Assembly (NCBI GenBank): GCA_030605345.1
Contig: JAUWIN010000006.1
Location: forward strand, 1-46,651
DNA from: Candidatus Brocadiia bacterium
Lineage (GTDB): Bacteria > Planctomycetota > PUPC01
Length of the DNA: 46,651 bases
Direction of reading: 5' to 3'
The notes under the pieces are model-generated. The model was not told the origin of the DNA, searched no databases, and saw nothing but the letters and a program-made list of their open reading frames with translations. The position numbers were made by a program, and so were the translations under genes. This document shows, piece by piece, positions 1 to 7,528 of this stretch (position 1 is the stretch's first letter; the number at the start of each line of letters is the position of its first letter).

Positions 1-795
1 CATAACGGTGACCTGGATACTGCCAAGCGCCTGATCGATGCCGCCATGTTGGCCGGTTGCGACGCCGTGAAATTTCAGAAGCGGACACCGGAGCTGTGTG
101 TGCCGCCCAACCAGCGCGACGTCCTCCGCGAAACGCCTTGGGGCATCATGACCTACATGGCGTATCGCAAGCGGGTCGAGTTCGGCCGGGACGCCTACGC
201 GCAGATTGACGCCTACTGCCGCGAGAAGCCCCTCGTCTGGTTCGCCTCCTGCTGGGACGAGCCGTCAGTGGATTTCATGGCGCAGTTTGATCCAGTCTGC
301 TACAAGATTGGCTCGGCGTGTCTCACGGACGACAGCCTGCTCAAATATCACCGCCGCTTCGGGCGGCCAATCATTCTCTCGACCGGGATGAGCACCATCG
401 AGCAGATCGACCACGCGGTCGAACTGCTCGGCAAGGAGGACCTGATCCTGATGCATTGTGTGGGAACATATCCAGCCAAGAACGAAGATCTGAACCTGAG
501 GTGCATTCAGACGCTGAAGGCGAGGTATGGGGTGCCGGTGGGGTACTCGGGCCACGAGGTCGGCCTGGCCACGTCGACCGCGGCGTCGGTTCTCGGCGCT
601 TGCGTGATTGAACGGCACATCACCCTCGACCGCGCGACGTGGGGCAGCGACCAGGCAGCCTCAGTCGAGCCGCACGGCTTGCAGCGCCTGTGCCGCGATA
701 TCCACGCGGCCGAATCTGCGATGGGCGACGGCGTTAAGCGTGTGATCGAGGCCGAGATCCCCCTGATGAAGAAGCTTCGGCGGCATTGCAAGTGA
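1..795 (+). CDS. neuB: N-acetylneuraminate (nonulosonic acid) synthase, NeuB family, 5'-partial
   Basis: The enzyme condenses phosphoenolpyruvate with an N-acetylmannosamine-type sugar to make a sialic-acid-like nine-carbon sugar. The frame is open from base 1, and the first residues (HNGDLDTAK) match the conserved region just after the family start, so only a short N-terminus is missing. Visible family motifs are DAVKFQKR, STGMS, HCVGTYPA, the YSGHEVG loop and ERHITLDR, all from the TIM-barrel NeuB domain. The protein stops right after the barrel (KRVIEAEIPLMKKLRRH) and has no SAF/antifreeze-like C-terminal domain, which full NeuB proteins (about 340 residues) carry. It is followed 10 bp later by a sialyltransferase-like gene, fitting a glycan locus. 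Whether the product is sialic, legionaminic or another nonulosonic acid cannot be told from this fragment. Confidence 0.9.
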   Translation, partial: HNGDLDTAKRLIDAAMLAGCDAVKFQKRTPELCVPPNQRDVLRETPWGIMTYMAYRKRVEFGRDAYAQIDAYCREKPLVWFASCWDEPSVDFMAQFDPVCYKIGSACLTDDSLLKYHRRFGRPIILSTGMSTIEQIDHAVELLGKEDLILMHCVGTYPAKNEDLNLRCIQTLKARYGVPVGYSGHEVGLATSTAASVLGACVIERHITLDRATWGSDQAASVEPHGLQRLCRDIHAAESAMGDGVKRVIEAEIPLMKKLRRHCK

Positions 796-805
796 GTTCT
801 ACGAC

Positions 806-2080
806 ATGATGCCAGGCAACAGTGGACAGGCTTACACTGTGCCCAGGACGTTGAGGCGCGTCGTATCCGCCGTCGGCCCGTGGCAGATCATTCTTGCTGC
901 GTCCGCAATCAGACAGCAATCCCGCACTCTCCGCGGAACATCAGAGGACTACTTGCTCCTGTACGGATACGGCCTTTCGGAACGCGCCCGAGAGACGATG
1001 GTGCGGATCGCCAGGTGCGTCTGGGACTGGCGCCGAATTGAATGGGTTGGCGACATTGTCGAGCCTCCAGACATGCCTTTCGGCACTTGCTCTTCACTGG
1101 CGAGCAGCGCTCTCCAGGATCGAATCGGAGTGTCCGACGCCGACGAAGTATGGGTGTGCAAGCTGCACGCCACACCCGAGAGGGTCGCAATGGAGGCCTT
1201 TCGTCGCGCAGCGGTCGTCTTCTATGAGGACGGACTGGGGACGTATCAGCCTGAAACGTTCTTGCCCAGCCTAGTTCTTCACCCCATGGAGTTGGCAAGG
1301 TATATGCGATGGTTGCTCAGGCCCGCCCGGCGGGGAAGACGGAGGCCGCCATCCCCATGTTTCCGGATTCCCCGAGACAGCCTTCGACGGCTGACCCGCG
1401 TCCATATGCTGCCGCTTGATCTGCCAATTCCAGCGCACCTCAGGCAGGCTAACCTGGTCCCGACCGAGCGCGAAACGGTTCTATCGGTGATTAACGCAAC
1501 GGTCAAGGAAATCGGGATCGACGAAAGCACTGCACAACATCCCGCGGGGCATAAGCTCGCGCTTATCATGGGCCAGCCATTATCAGGGTGCTGGCTTATG
1601 TCTTGGGAAGAGGAACTCGACATGTATGTGCACGTGGCGCGGGCTGTTGAACATGCCGGGCTCACGCCACTATGGAAGGAGCATCCGCGGGCGAGTCCGC
1701 CTTTTCTGGACGAACTTGTCCTCAGGGTGCCGTCAGTCAAGCCCTGTAGCTTCTATGATGACCACACTTGGCCAGTAGAGCTTTTCGCGAAGTCTTTGCG
1801 CCCGAGCTGCTGCATTTCGGCGTTATCCTCGTCTCTGTTCTATGTCAGGTACCTTTTCGGAATTCCGACCTACACGTTCATCCAGGAAGCGAAAAGGCGT
1901 CAGTGGAGGGGGAACTGGCCTCAACTGGCCGGACTGGTAGAGCAACACATCCCCTCAGTCCGCTTCCTGGCCCGGGACTTCGCTTCGGAGAGGACCGCAG
2001 AGGGGCAAGATGGTTCACGCCTCTCCTGTTGGCAGACACATCGTTGGGAACTTGTCCGGGTATCAACCAAATCACGCTGA
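806..2080 (+). CDS. Polysialyltransferase-like GT-B glycosyltransferase
   Basis: A 424-residue protein of low overall conservation that carries the two hallmarks of bacterial sialyltransferases: an acidic motif E141-D142-G143 inside YEDGLGTY (general base region) and H293-P294 inside KEHPR (CMP-sugar binding). In families GT38, GT52 and GT80 these D/E-D/E-G and HP motifs bind and activate CMP-sialic acid. The later SALSSSLFYVRYLFG region resembles the serine-rich nucleotide-phosphate site of the same folds. It has no signal peptide or membrane span and is probably cytoplasmic. It starts 10 bp after the NeuB-type gene, so co-transcription is likely. No Shine-Dalgarno is seen; the ATG at 806 is the first in the gap and a second ATG follows at once. 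The precise acceptor and linkage are unknown. Confidence 0.72.
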   Translation: MMPGNSGQAYTVPRTLRRVVSAVGPWQIILAASAIRQQSRTLRGTSEDYLLLYGYGLSERARETMVRIARCVWDWRRIEWVGDIVEPPDMPFGTCSSLASSALQDRIGVSDADEVWVCKLHATPERVAMEAFRRAAVVFYEDGLGTYQPETFLPSLVLHPMELARYMRWLLRPARRGRRRPPSPCFRIPRDSLRRLTRVHMLPLDLPIPAHLRQANLVPTERETVLSVINATVKEIGIDESTAQHPAGHKLALIMGQPLSGCWLMSWEEELDMYVHVARAVEHAGLTPLWKEHPRASPPFLDELVLRVPSVKPCSFYDDHTWPVELFAKSLRPSCCISALSSSLFYVRYLFGIPTYTFIQEAKRRQWRGNWPQLAGLVEQHIPSVRFLARDFASERTAEGQDGSRLSCWQTHRWELVRVSTKSR

Positions 2081-2107
2081 ACCAAGGCATCACCGGAACG
2101 ATTAGCA

Positions 2108-2156
2108 CCTTACAACGAGTTTGTTCGGGAAACGTAAGAAACGTAAAGAGCCGTAT
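2108..2156. repeat. 49-bp direct repeat, copy 1 (at the neuA breakpoint)
   Basis: Matches 3983-4031 at 46 of 49 positions, in the same orientation. It covers the terminal codons and stop of the truncated neuA frame. It contains an internal tandem of the 9-mer AAACGTAAG/AAACGTAAA. The two copies flank the DUF6716-like gene and the neuA remnant. Confidence 0.9.
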
Positions 2157-2418
2157 CGCCGCTCAGTTCCGCCGGCCGCTCGATCACCTCGGCGCCGTAC
2201 TGGCGTGCGACGGCCGCGACCTCGCCATCGTCGGTCGAGACGACCACGCGGTCGAAGTGCTCCGCCACCTGTGCCGCCTCGATCGTCCACGCGATCAGCG
2301 GGTTGCCGCAGAGCGGCGCGATGTTCTTCTTCGGAATGCCCTTCGACCCGCCACGTGCAGGGATGACGGCGAGTGTGTCGGGGGGTAATGACGGATGCCC
2401 TATTCCGCATGATGGCAC
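2110..2418 (-). pseudogene. neuA: CMP-N-acetylneuraminate cytidylyltransferase, 3'-truncated remnant
   Basis: The frame begins with the NeuA nucleotide-binding signature [14 protein letters not shown], followed by [11 protein letters not shown] and DRVVVSTDD, a textbook NeuA N-terminus. Conserved sequence stops at ELSGDTA, after which ten unrelated residues lead to a stop, giving 102 residues against the usual 220-230. The catalytic metal-binding and sugar-binding halves are missing, so it is almost certainly inactive. The break lies at a 49-bp sequence also found at the end of the sulfotransferase gene; in another frame this repeat reads [15 protein letters not shown], almost the sulfotransferase tail. 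The GTG start is 5 bp after the stop of the DUF6716-like gene, so it was the second gene of that operon. A working CMP-sialate synthetase must lie elsewhere if the locus is active. Confidence 0.85.
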
Positions 2419-2423
2419 TCTAC

Positions 2424-3743
2424 TTATCGTTTTTCATTGTCTCCTCGGACATCCATGTAAGCCCTCTTGAGGAGCTCGTCAACTCCCTTGATCCGAGAAG
2501 CCACCTTGAACATCCAGACGATTGTGCGTCTCGCGAGTTGCGCCAAGAACCGTTTTACCGGCGACGGGGGTGGTCCCCCTCGGTGGGATTCCTGGCCGGA
2601 CACACGGTCGAGAAAGTCCGCATAATCGGCCTTCAGCTCTGCCATGGGTAATTTGCGTAGCGGGAGTGTGTGCCCGGAGGACTTTTGTTTTTCCACGACG
2701 TTGCAGACGCGCTTGAAGACTCGTTCGGTGTTCCGGCCATCGCATGTAAAGTGGTCGGTGCGCCAGGATTGCCGCAGAGAGTTCTGCCACGCGTTGGAGA
2801 TATCCCGAAACCTTGTGAGTAACCCGCTTCCGGCAAACTTGCTCGTTCCCATTCCTTCGCTCAGCCCGAAGTCACTAATAATCCCCACCGGACAACCAAG
2901 CGCCAGCGCCTCAAACGCTGCAGTCGAACTGATCGTAAGACACAGTCCAACTTTCCGGAGAAGGTCCAGAATCGGCTCGTAGGTCAGTATAAAGTTGTCC
3001 GGGATTGGCCCTTTTTCCGACAGTTCGCGAAGAAGAAGTTCATAATGGTATTTTACCTCATGCAAGGTAGTTTGATTCAATCGATGTCGGGGTTTGAAAT
3101 AGACTCTTGTGGAAGGATTGCCCCGTGCGTAGCTCACGAGTCGTTCAAGAACATAGAGACGCTCAAAATACAACGCAGGGATCGTGGGCTGGGCAGCGAA
3201 AAGCATGGCGTCTTCCCTCGTGATTGACTGTGTCTTGTGTGGACCATCCAGAATGGGGAGCCCGGTGTGCACTATGTTGTCTGAAGGGATGCCCAGATCG
3301 GCCGCCGCTCTTGACAATACGCTGTAATCGTAGCGGCTGTTTACGCAAAAGATGTCGCCCCCGGACCGGGCCAGATACCCGCCGATTAAGTTGCCAAAAG
3401 TCATTCCCCAGTAGCCGGTGCACGTAATGGGGCGCGCGCCGGTCGCACTCTTATATTTTTCGTTGAAAATCTTGAAGAATGGAAGCAGTTCTGGGCCGGT
3501 CAGACAAAGGAATACGGCCTCCACCGATTCGTCTGTTCTTTTTTGCAGAAGCAACTGTTCAATCGTGCCAAAGTCGTACGGTTCGGTGAAGCCGAATTCT
3601 GCGAAGTGGTCGCCATACCGATGGGCACGCTGGCGGGGCACATAGTAGTCCACCTTGCAGCCCTGCATGGCCGCATAGCGGCCCAGCGTGTGTGCAACCT
3701 TGACATTGGAGTCCGGGTACGCTACAAATAGTGCCCTCTGCAT
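2424..3743 (-). CDS. Putative glycosyltransferase, DUF6716-like
   Basis: A 439-residue protein with a GT-B-like layout. It starts with a short Rossmann-like strand ([16 protein letters not shown]). The middle holds [10 protein letters not shown], then [19 protein letters not shown], and the C-terminal half has [19 protein letters not shown] and [10 protein letters not shown], typical of a nucleotide-sugar binding lobe. These motifs recall DUF6716 proteins, which sit in sialic-acid loci of actinobacteria and are thought to be glycosyltransferases; activity is unproven. The last about 50 residues are basic and amphipathic ([11 protein letters not shown]), perhaps a membrane anchor. The ATG at 3743 has a strong AAGGAG five bases upstream, and the same ribosome-binding segment is duplicated 17 bp further upstream. 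A promoter is seen at 3880-3908. It is followed by the neuA remnant, supporting a sialylation-related role. Confidence 0.7.
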   Translation of the reverse strand: MQRALFVAYPDSNVKVAHTLGRYAAMQGCKVDYYVPRQRAHRYGDHFAEFGFTEPYDFGTIEQLLLQKRTDESVEAVFLCLTGPELLPFFKIFNEKYKSATGARPITCTGYWGMTFGNLIGGYLARSGGDIFCVNSRYDYSVLSRAAADLGIPSDNIVHTGLPILDGPHKTQSITREDAMLFAAQPTIPALYFERLYVLERLVSYARGNPSTRVYFKPRHRLNQTTLHEVKYHYELLLRELSEKGPIPDNFILTYEPILDLLRKVGLCLTISSTAAFEALALGCPVGIISDFGLSEGMGTSKFAGSGLLTRFRDISNAWQNSLRQSWRTDHFTCDGRNTERVFKRVCNVVEKQKSSGHTLPLRKLPMAELKADYADFLDRVSGQESHRGGPPPSPVKRFLAQLARRTIVWMFKVASRIKGVDELLKRAYMDVRGDNEKR

Positions 3744-3771
3744 TATTTCTCCTTCCGTATTATTTCTCCTT
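3742..3771 (-). repeat. Tandemly duplicated ribosome-binding site
   Basis: The 13-base AAGGAGAAATAAT occurs twice, 17 bp apart, just upstream of the ATG at 3743. The proximal copy is placed ideally (AAGGAG, five bases, ATG). The distal copy faces ATA instead of ATG. Confidence 0.8.
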
Positions 3772-3879
3772 AACTGGTTGTGTCGTCCGACCTGTCGTAG
3801 CGCGAACGTTGAACGGCTTAGAAAGCTTTACCCAATCCCTCCTTACAAAATAAAGTATTTATCAAAGTCTATAGTCGTA

Positions 3880-3908
3880 AATATATTGAAAGCGATTGGT
3901 CTATTCAA
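3880..3908 (-). promoter_or_regulatory. Sigma-70 promoter of the DUF6716-like gene
   Basis: Read leftward: -35 TTGAAT, 17-bp spacer, -10 TATATT. It lies in an AT-rich gap (3744-3976), about 130 bases upstream of the ATG. Confidence 0.6.
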
Positions 3909-3976
3909 CCCTGTTCGAAGTCTGTATCATAAGACAAAAACCAGCTAACAAGGTGCTCCACCAGACGGCAATTCCG

Positions 3977-4693
3977 CTAGGGCCTTACAATGAGTTTGTT
4001 CAGGAAACGTAAGAAACGTAAAGAGCGGTATAATCTGGGATGACTATCGATAACAGGGTAGAGTTTCTTGGCAAGAAAGTGCAAGAAGGCCTTGTGTGAT
4101 GGGCGTCTTGAATACCGCTTCTTCGACAGGACGACCTCTTCAGAAACAGGGAAATCAAAAAACTCTTCAACCATGTTCATGGTTTTTTTCGGATCGCGGA
4201 GCAGATCATCATATTTTATGACCAGATTGACCTCAGTGTGTTTTTGGGATTCGTCCAGCCATGTTTTGTAGAACCACCTGAGGTCCTCGAGCAATCCGTT
4301 CTCCTCAGCTATCTGCATCCACTCCGATAGTGTGTGGGTGTCCGAGATTTCTTTAGAACGCATCTCCAATCCTCTCCTGTACGCACGATAGTAGGCCCCG
4401 ACAATCTCCTCTGGCTTTCTCAACAGGATGACCTTTTTTGCGCCCCTCAACAACTGCAAGTTGTTTATGGTGGGGGGGATGTGTTGCTTGAAGAATCGAT
4501 CTCTTCCTGAAAACAGCTTTGCCTGTTCTGCGTCGATTTCACGTATGTCTGAATGGTATCGATAAAGAATTCTCAGATCGGAGGGGATTGGTTTTTCCCT
4601 GAAAAACATCTGTTCTGAGGGAACACCGTGTAACTTCCCCAACGTGTCCAGCAAAGACGTGCTAGCACTTTTTGGTATGGCGATTATGAGCAT
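3977..4693 (-). CDS. Sulfotransferase (PAPS-dependent)
   Basis: A 238-residue cytoplasmic protein that likely transfers sulfate from PAPS to a surface sugar. The start MLIIAIPKSASTSLL is the 5'-phosphosulfate binding loop (PKSASTS, residues 7-13) that opens this fold. The 3'-phosphate site is at VILLRKPEEIVGAYYRAY; the serine usual there seems to be replaced by alanine. A Y-x-D-L motif (IKYDDLLRDP) follows, as in the family. The ATG is chosen because the PAPS loop must be near the N-terminus; it overlaps the flippase stop by 10 bp, so the two are translationally coupled. The basic end (YRSLRFLRFLNKLIVRP) lies in the 49-bp repeat shared with the neuA remnant. Confidence 0.85.
   Translation of the reverse strand: MLIIAIPKSASTSLLDTLGKLHGVPSEQMFFREKPIPSDLRILYRYHSDIREIDAEQAKLFSGRDRFFKQHIPPTINNLQLLRGAKKVILLRKPEEIVGAYYRAYRRGLEMRSKEISDTHTLSEWMQIAEENGLLEDLRWFYKTWLDESQKHTEVNLVIKYDDLLRDPKKTMNMVEEFFDFPVSEEVVLSKKRYSRRPSHKAFLHFLAKKLYPVIDSHPRLYRSLRFLRFLNKLIVRP
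3983..4031. repeat. 49-bp direct repeat, copy 2 (3' end of sulfotransferase gene)
   Basis: 46/49 match to 2108-2156. In this copy the sequence is in frame and encodes the last residues of the sulfotransferase, so this is probably the ancestral context. Confidence 0.9.
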
Positions 4694-6258
4694 AATGAAT
4701 TCCCTTTTGATCCCGCCAGGCCGATCTTCGCCAGAATCCGCCTCAGGTCGTTGGAATCCGCCGGCCGAAGGCAAAATACCAGTAGCGTCACACAATATAT
4801 CACCATCCCGAACGCGCAGCAAGCGGCCCATTCGAGCCAGCTGGAGGGCCGAACAAGCACGCGCAACCCCGTGCATGCAATCACCCCCACCAAGGCAGGA
4901 ACCAGACCCGGCCACAACGTCTCCCTCACAAACTGGTTGAAGCCCAGGCCCAGCATCCGCAACCCGAGCGGCCAGAGCCCGAGCAAACTGGTCAACACAC
5001 CCGTCGAGAAAATCGACAGTGCCGCCCCGATAGCTCCCAGCTGCATGTAGCCAACCAGGTAGACCATCAACCCGACGTTCGCCAATTGCCCGGCAATCTC
5101 GATCAATGCGAACGGGCGTATCTGCGCCGTGGCGATGGAGATCCGCATTAGCCCACCAGTGGCGTATAGCAGTGGATAGTAAGCCAGGAGGATGGCCATC
5201 ACGACGCCGGCGGAGGCGTACATCGAGTACGTCTCGCGCAAGTAAAGCTGGAAAAACTCTTTCCCGAACACAGCCAGGGGTACAGCGACACACAGCGCTG
5301 CCCACATGGCAAGCCGCCCTATCCGCATGTACGTATACGCCATCCGCTCCTTTTGCCCAGTGGTGTGCATGGCGATCAGGGCCGGCTGCACAGGAATGAA
5401 TGCCCGGTTCACGAATGCCGATATCTGTCGGTCTGCCAACGAGCCCACATGGAACGACGTAACTTCGACCGCCGAGGTCAGCTTGTTCAAGAAGAGGGGA
5501 GCTGCAGCCGTTCGGACCATCACGGCAATATGTGAGACCAAGGTCCAGCCCCCGAACGTCGTCAAAGGCTTCACCAGGTCCCGTCGGAACTCGCGAATCT
5601 TCCATCGGAGCGAAGGCACAAGGCGACGTGAGACGGTCGTCAGAACTAGTACATCGCAGAGGTTCATAATGGCGTTTGACACAACCACCCACATCACGTG
5701 GGTCCCCCCAGCGTACAGGAGCACGAACAAGACCGTCAGGAAGACCAACTGGGAACCGAATTCGATAGCGTTTTGCAGCACGAACCTCTGCCGCACGTAC
5801 GTTCCCAATCGAAACGGCGTCGCCGACAGCCGAAATGCAAAGGTGAATACCATGAGCGCCATCATGATCCTTGCGTCCCACACGCGGTCGGGCGCAATGG
5901 TAACCACGCTATCCACGTACCAGGAAAACACCCAGCCGCCAGCCAGAACGAGCAAAGCGGTGCCCAGCAACAGAGGGAACATGGTCGACACGATCTGTGT
6001 CACCCTGCGTTCATCTCCCCTTGCGTATGCCTCGGTGACATATCGCGCGATGCCGCCGGTCAACGCAATCGACACTAGCGGCGTAAAGACCATCACCGCT
6101 GCAAGGATAGGCAAGAGGCTGTACTCTTCGGGGCTGATCCGTCTGAGCAGGTATTGCTGGACCCAGACGAACACCGATACGCTGAGCAGCCTCGTGCCAA
6201 ACGTGCCCGCGGAGTTTATGAGCACTAACCGTTTACTGATTTCGACTTTTGTCGCCAC
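4684..6258 (-). CDS. wzx: Wzx-type polysaccharide flippase (MOP superfamily)
   Basis: A 524-residue polytopic inner-membrane protein with about 12-14 hydrophobic segments spread along its length. The opening (ISKRLVLINSAGTFGTRLLSV) and early ISPEEYSLLPI resemble lipid-linked oligosaccharide flippases of the MATE/MOP fold. Such proteins move undecaprenyl-linked sugar units to the periplasm. The GTG start at 6258 has GGAG nine bases upstream, and a good promoter lies at 6342-6370. The 3' end overlaps the sulfotransferase gene by 10 bp, so flippase and sulfotransferase form one operon. The substrate cannot be read from sequence. A polymerase (Wzy) is not visible in the window. Confidence 0.85.
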   Translation of the reverse strand: MATKVEISKRLVLINSAGTFGTRLLSVSVFVWVQQYLLRRISPEEYSLLPILAAVMVFTPLVSIALTGGIARYVTEAYARGDERRVTQIVSTMFPLLLGTALLVLAGGWVFSWYVDSVVTIAPDRVWDARIMMALMVFTFAFRLSATPFRLGTYVRQRFVLQNAIEFGSQLVFLTVLFVLLYAGGTHVMWVVVSNAIMNLCDVLVLTTVSRRLVPSLRWKIREFRRDLVKPLTTFGGWTLVSHIAVMVRTAAAPLFLNKLTSAVEVTSFHVGSLADRQISAFVNRAFIPVQPALIAMHTTGQKERMAYTYMRIGRLAMWAALCVAVPLAVFGKEFFQLYLRETYSMYASAGVVMAILLAYYPLLYATGGLMRISIATAQIRPFALIEIAGQLANVGLMVYLVGYMQLGAIGAALSIFSTGVLTSLLGLWPLGLRMLGLGFNQFVRETLWPGLVPALVGVIACTGLRVLVRPSSWLEWAACCAFGMVIYCVTLLVFCLRPADSNDLRRILAKIGLAGSKGNSLCS

Positions 6259-6341
6259 GCGTCAGGACTCCGGCTTGAAAACCCCGTTTCGGTAGGATAC
6301 CACGATGAGCTCCTCACCGGGCAAGCTCAGCGTTCGTGCTC

Positions 6342-6370
6342 ATTCTACAATGCTGCGTGCAAGCAACCAA
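6342..6370 (-). promoter_or_regulatory. Sigma-70 promoter of the flippase-sulfotransferase operon
   Basis: Read leftward: -35 TTGGTT, 17-bp spacer, -10 TAGAAT. The expected start of transcription is about 75 bases upstream of the GTG at 6258. Confidence 0.65.
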
Positions 6371-6436
6371 CCCATGTTCCGCGAGCCTGCGGAAACGCGG
6401 AGGTACATAGTACCCCCCTAAGAGGGGTGGGCGGCG

Positions 6437-6472
6437 GTGTGCGGGCAGGCGATGCGCTTGACACCCGCACAC
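6437..6472. promoter_or_regulatory. Inverted repeat around the wlb promoter -35 (operator-like)
   Basis: GTGTGCGGG (6437-6445) and CCCGCACAC (6464-6472) form a perfect 9-bp inverted repeat with an 18-base centre that contains the -35 hexamer. A regulator site is possible; it could also be a simple hairpin of the 303-bp gap 6259-6561, which otherwise holds only the two divergent promoters and a small CCCC-TAAGA-GGGG stem. Confidence 0.4.
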
Positions 6473-6486
6473 GCCCCCACTAGAAT
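6458..6486 (+). promoter_or_regulatory. Sigma-70 promoter of wlbA-wlbB
   Basis: -35 TTGACA (6458-6463), 17-bp spacer, -10 TAGAAT (6481-6486). The -35 is perfect consensus. Transcription would begin near 6493, about 70 bases upstream of the ATG at 6562. Confidence 0.8.
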
Positions 6487-6561
6487 ACCTTCACGTTCGG
6501 CAGAACTCCGTACCCGCTGTTGGATAATTCGAACGAAACGAAGAGCGTCTTGACACGCCAA

Positions 6562-7509
6562 ATGAGCAACTTCGCGCTAATCGGTACAGCGGGCTACATC
6601 GCCCCACGACACTTGAAGGCAATCCGCGACACCGGCAACCGGCTCGTGGCCGCTGTTGACCCGCACGACTCCGTAGGCGTACTCGACTCCTACTTCCCCG
6701 ACGCCCGGTCATTTGTCGAGATCGAACGCTTCGACCGCCTCCTCGAGAAACTCCGGCGAAGCGGCGATGAGAAGCAAATCGACTACCTTACGGTCTGCTC
6801 GCCGAACTACCTTCACGACGCGCACGTGCGGCTCGGGCTGAGGGTCCGGGCGAACGTCATTTGCGAGAAGCCACTGGTCATCAACCCCTGGAACCTCGAC
6901 CAACTCGCAGAGCTGGAGGAGGAGTTCGGCCGCCGCGTGTACACCGTCCTTCAGCTTCGCCAGCACCCGTCCCTCATCGCATTGAAACAAAAATTGGAGG
7001 CCGAACCGCACCGCACCCGCAAAGATGTCTGCCTCACATACATCACCTCTCGGGGTCGGTGGTATCGCGTTTCCTGGAAAGGCTCCGAGCAGAAATCGGG
7101 CGGCATAGCTATGAACATCGGAGTCCATTTCTTCGACCTCCTGATATGGCTGTTCGGCCAGCCCACCAAAAACACCGTGCATCTCGCAGCAGTGGACAAA
7201 ATGGCAGGGGCGCTCGAACTCGAGTGGGCCACGGTCCATTGGTACCTCTCGCTGGACGCGGACGACCTGCCGCCGGAACAGCAAGAAGCCGGAAACGTCA
7301 CCTTCCGCTCCATAACTGTTGACGGCGAGGAACTCGAGTTCTCCACCGGCTTTACCGACCTGCATACAAAGGTCTACGAAGAAACACTCGCAGGCCGCGG
7401 CTTCGGAATCGAGGACGTACGGCCTTCAATCGAACTGGTGCACAACATCCGCCACTGCGATGTGACGGCGCCGCAGCCGGGCGAGGCACACCCGCTCCTG
7501 ACAGGATAA
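6562..7509 (+). CDS. wlbA: UDP-N-acetyl-glucosaminuronate 3-dehydrogenase, WlbA/WbpB type (Gfo/Idh/MocA)
   Basis: A 315-residue NAD-dependent oxidoreductase. The N-terminal Rossmann loop reads GTAGYIAPRH, a signature of the WlbA/WbpB subgroup; EKP (in VICEKPLVINPWNL) is the Gfo/Idh/MocA catalytic lysine motif, and NIGVHFFDLLIWLFG is the conserved second-domain helix. The subgroup oxidises C3 of UDP-GlcNAc uronic acid on the way to 2,3-diamino uronic acids used in O-antigens. The length matches WbpB (about 316). The inner ATG at 6562 is preferred to the one at 6520 because the Rossmann strand follows it at once. The acetyltransferase 20 bp downstream supports the pathway; the aminotransferase (WlbC/WbpE) and first dehydrogenase (WbpA) are not in the window. 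Confidence 0.88.
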   Translation: MSNFALIGTAGYIAPRHLKAIRDTGNRLVAAVDPHDSVGVLDSYFPDARSFVEIERFDRLLEKLRRSGDEKQIDYLTVCSPNYLHDAHVRLGLRVRANVICEKPLVINPWNLDQLAELEEEFGRRVYTVLQLRQHPSLIALKQKLEAEPHRTRKDVCLTYITSRGRWYRVSWKGSEQKSGGIAMNIGVHFFDLLIWLFGQPTKNTVHLAAVDKMAGALELEWATVHWYLSLDADDLPPEQQEAGNVTFRSITVDGEELEFSTGFTDLHTKVYEETLAGRGFGIEDVRPSIELVHNIRHCDVTAPQPGEAHPLLTG

Positions 7510-7528
7510 CCACAGAGGACAACTGGGC

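Noticed and set aside
2130..2150. Tandem 9-mers (AAACGTAAG, AAACGTAAA) considered as a CRISPR-like or VNTR array
   Set aside because: Only two units occur per copy, without spacers; this is part of the 49-bp repeat.
1768..2388. 206-codon plus-strand frame overlapping the sialyltransferase-like gene and the neuA remnant
   Set aside because: It overlaps better-supported coding on both strands and shows no family pattern.
3688..3948. 86-codon plus-strand frame in the AT-rich gap upstream of the DUF6716-like gene
   Set aside because: It covers a promoter and Shine-Dalgarno for the opposite strand, and no homology is recognisable.
3977..5881. A 634-codon open frame on the minus strand that could be read as a fusion protein
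   Set aside because: Only the last 238 codons (from 4693) match a sulfotransferase. The rest is an out-of-frame reading of the flippase gene, which is clearly coding in its own frame.
5306..6295. 329-codon plus-strand open frame opposite the flippase
   Set aside because: Shadow of a hydrophobic protein gene; rich in Thr/Ser/Arg without domains.
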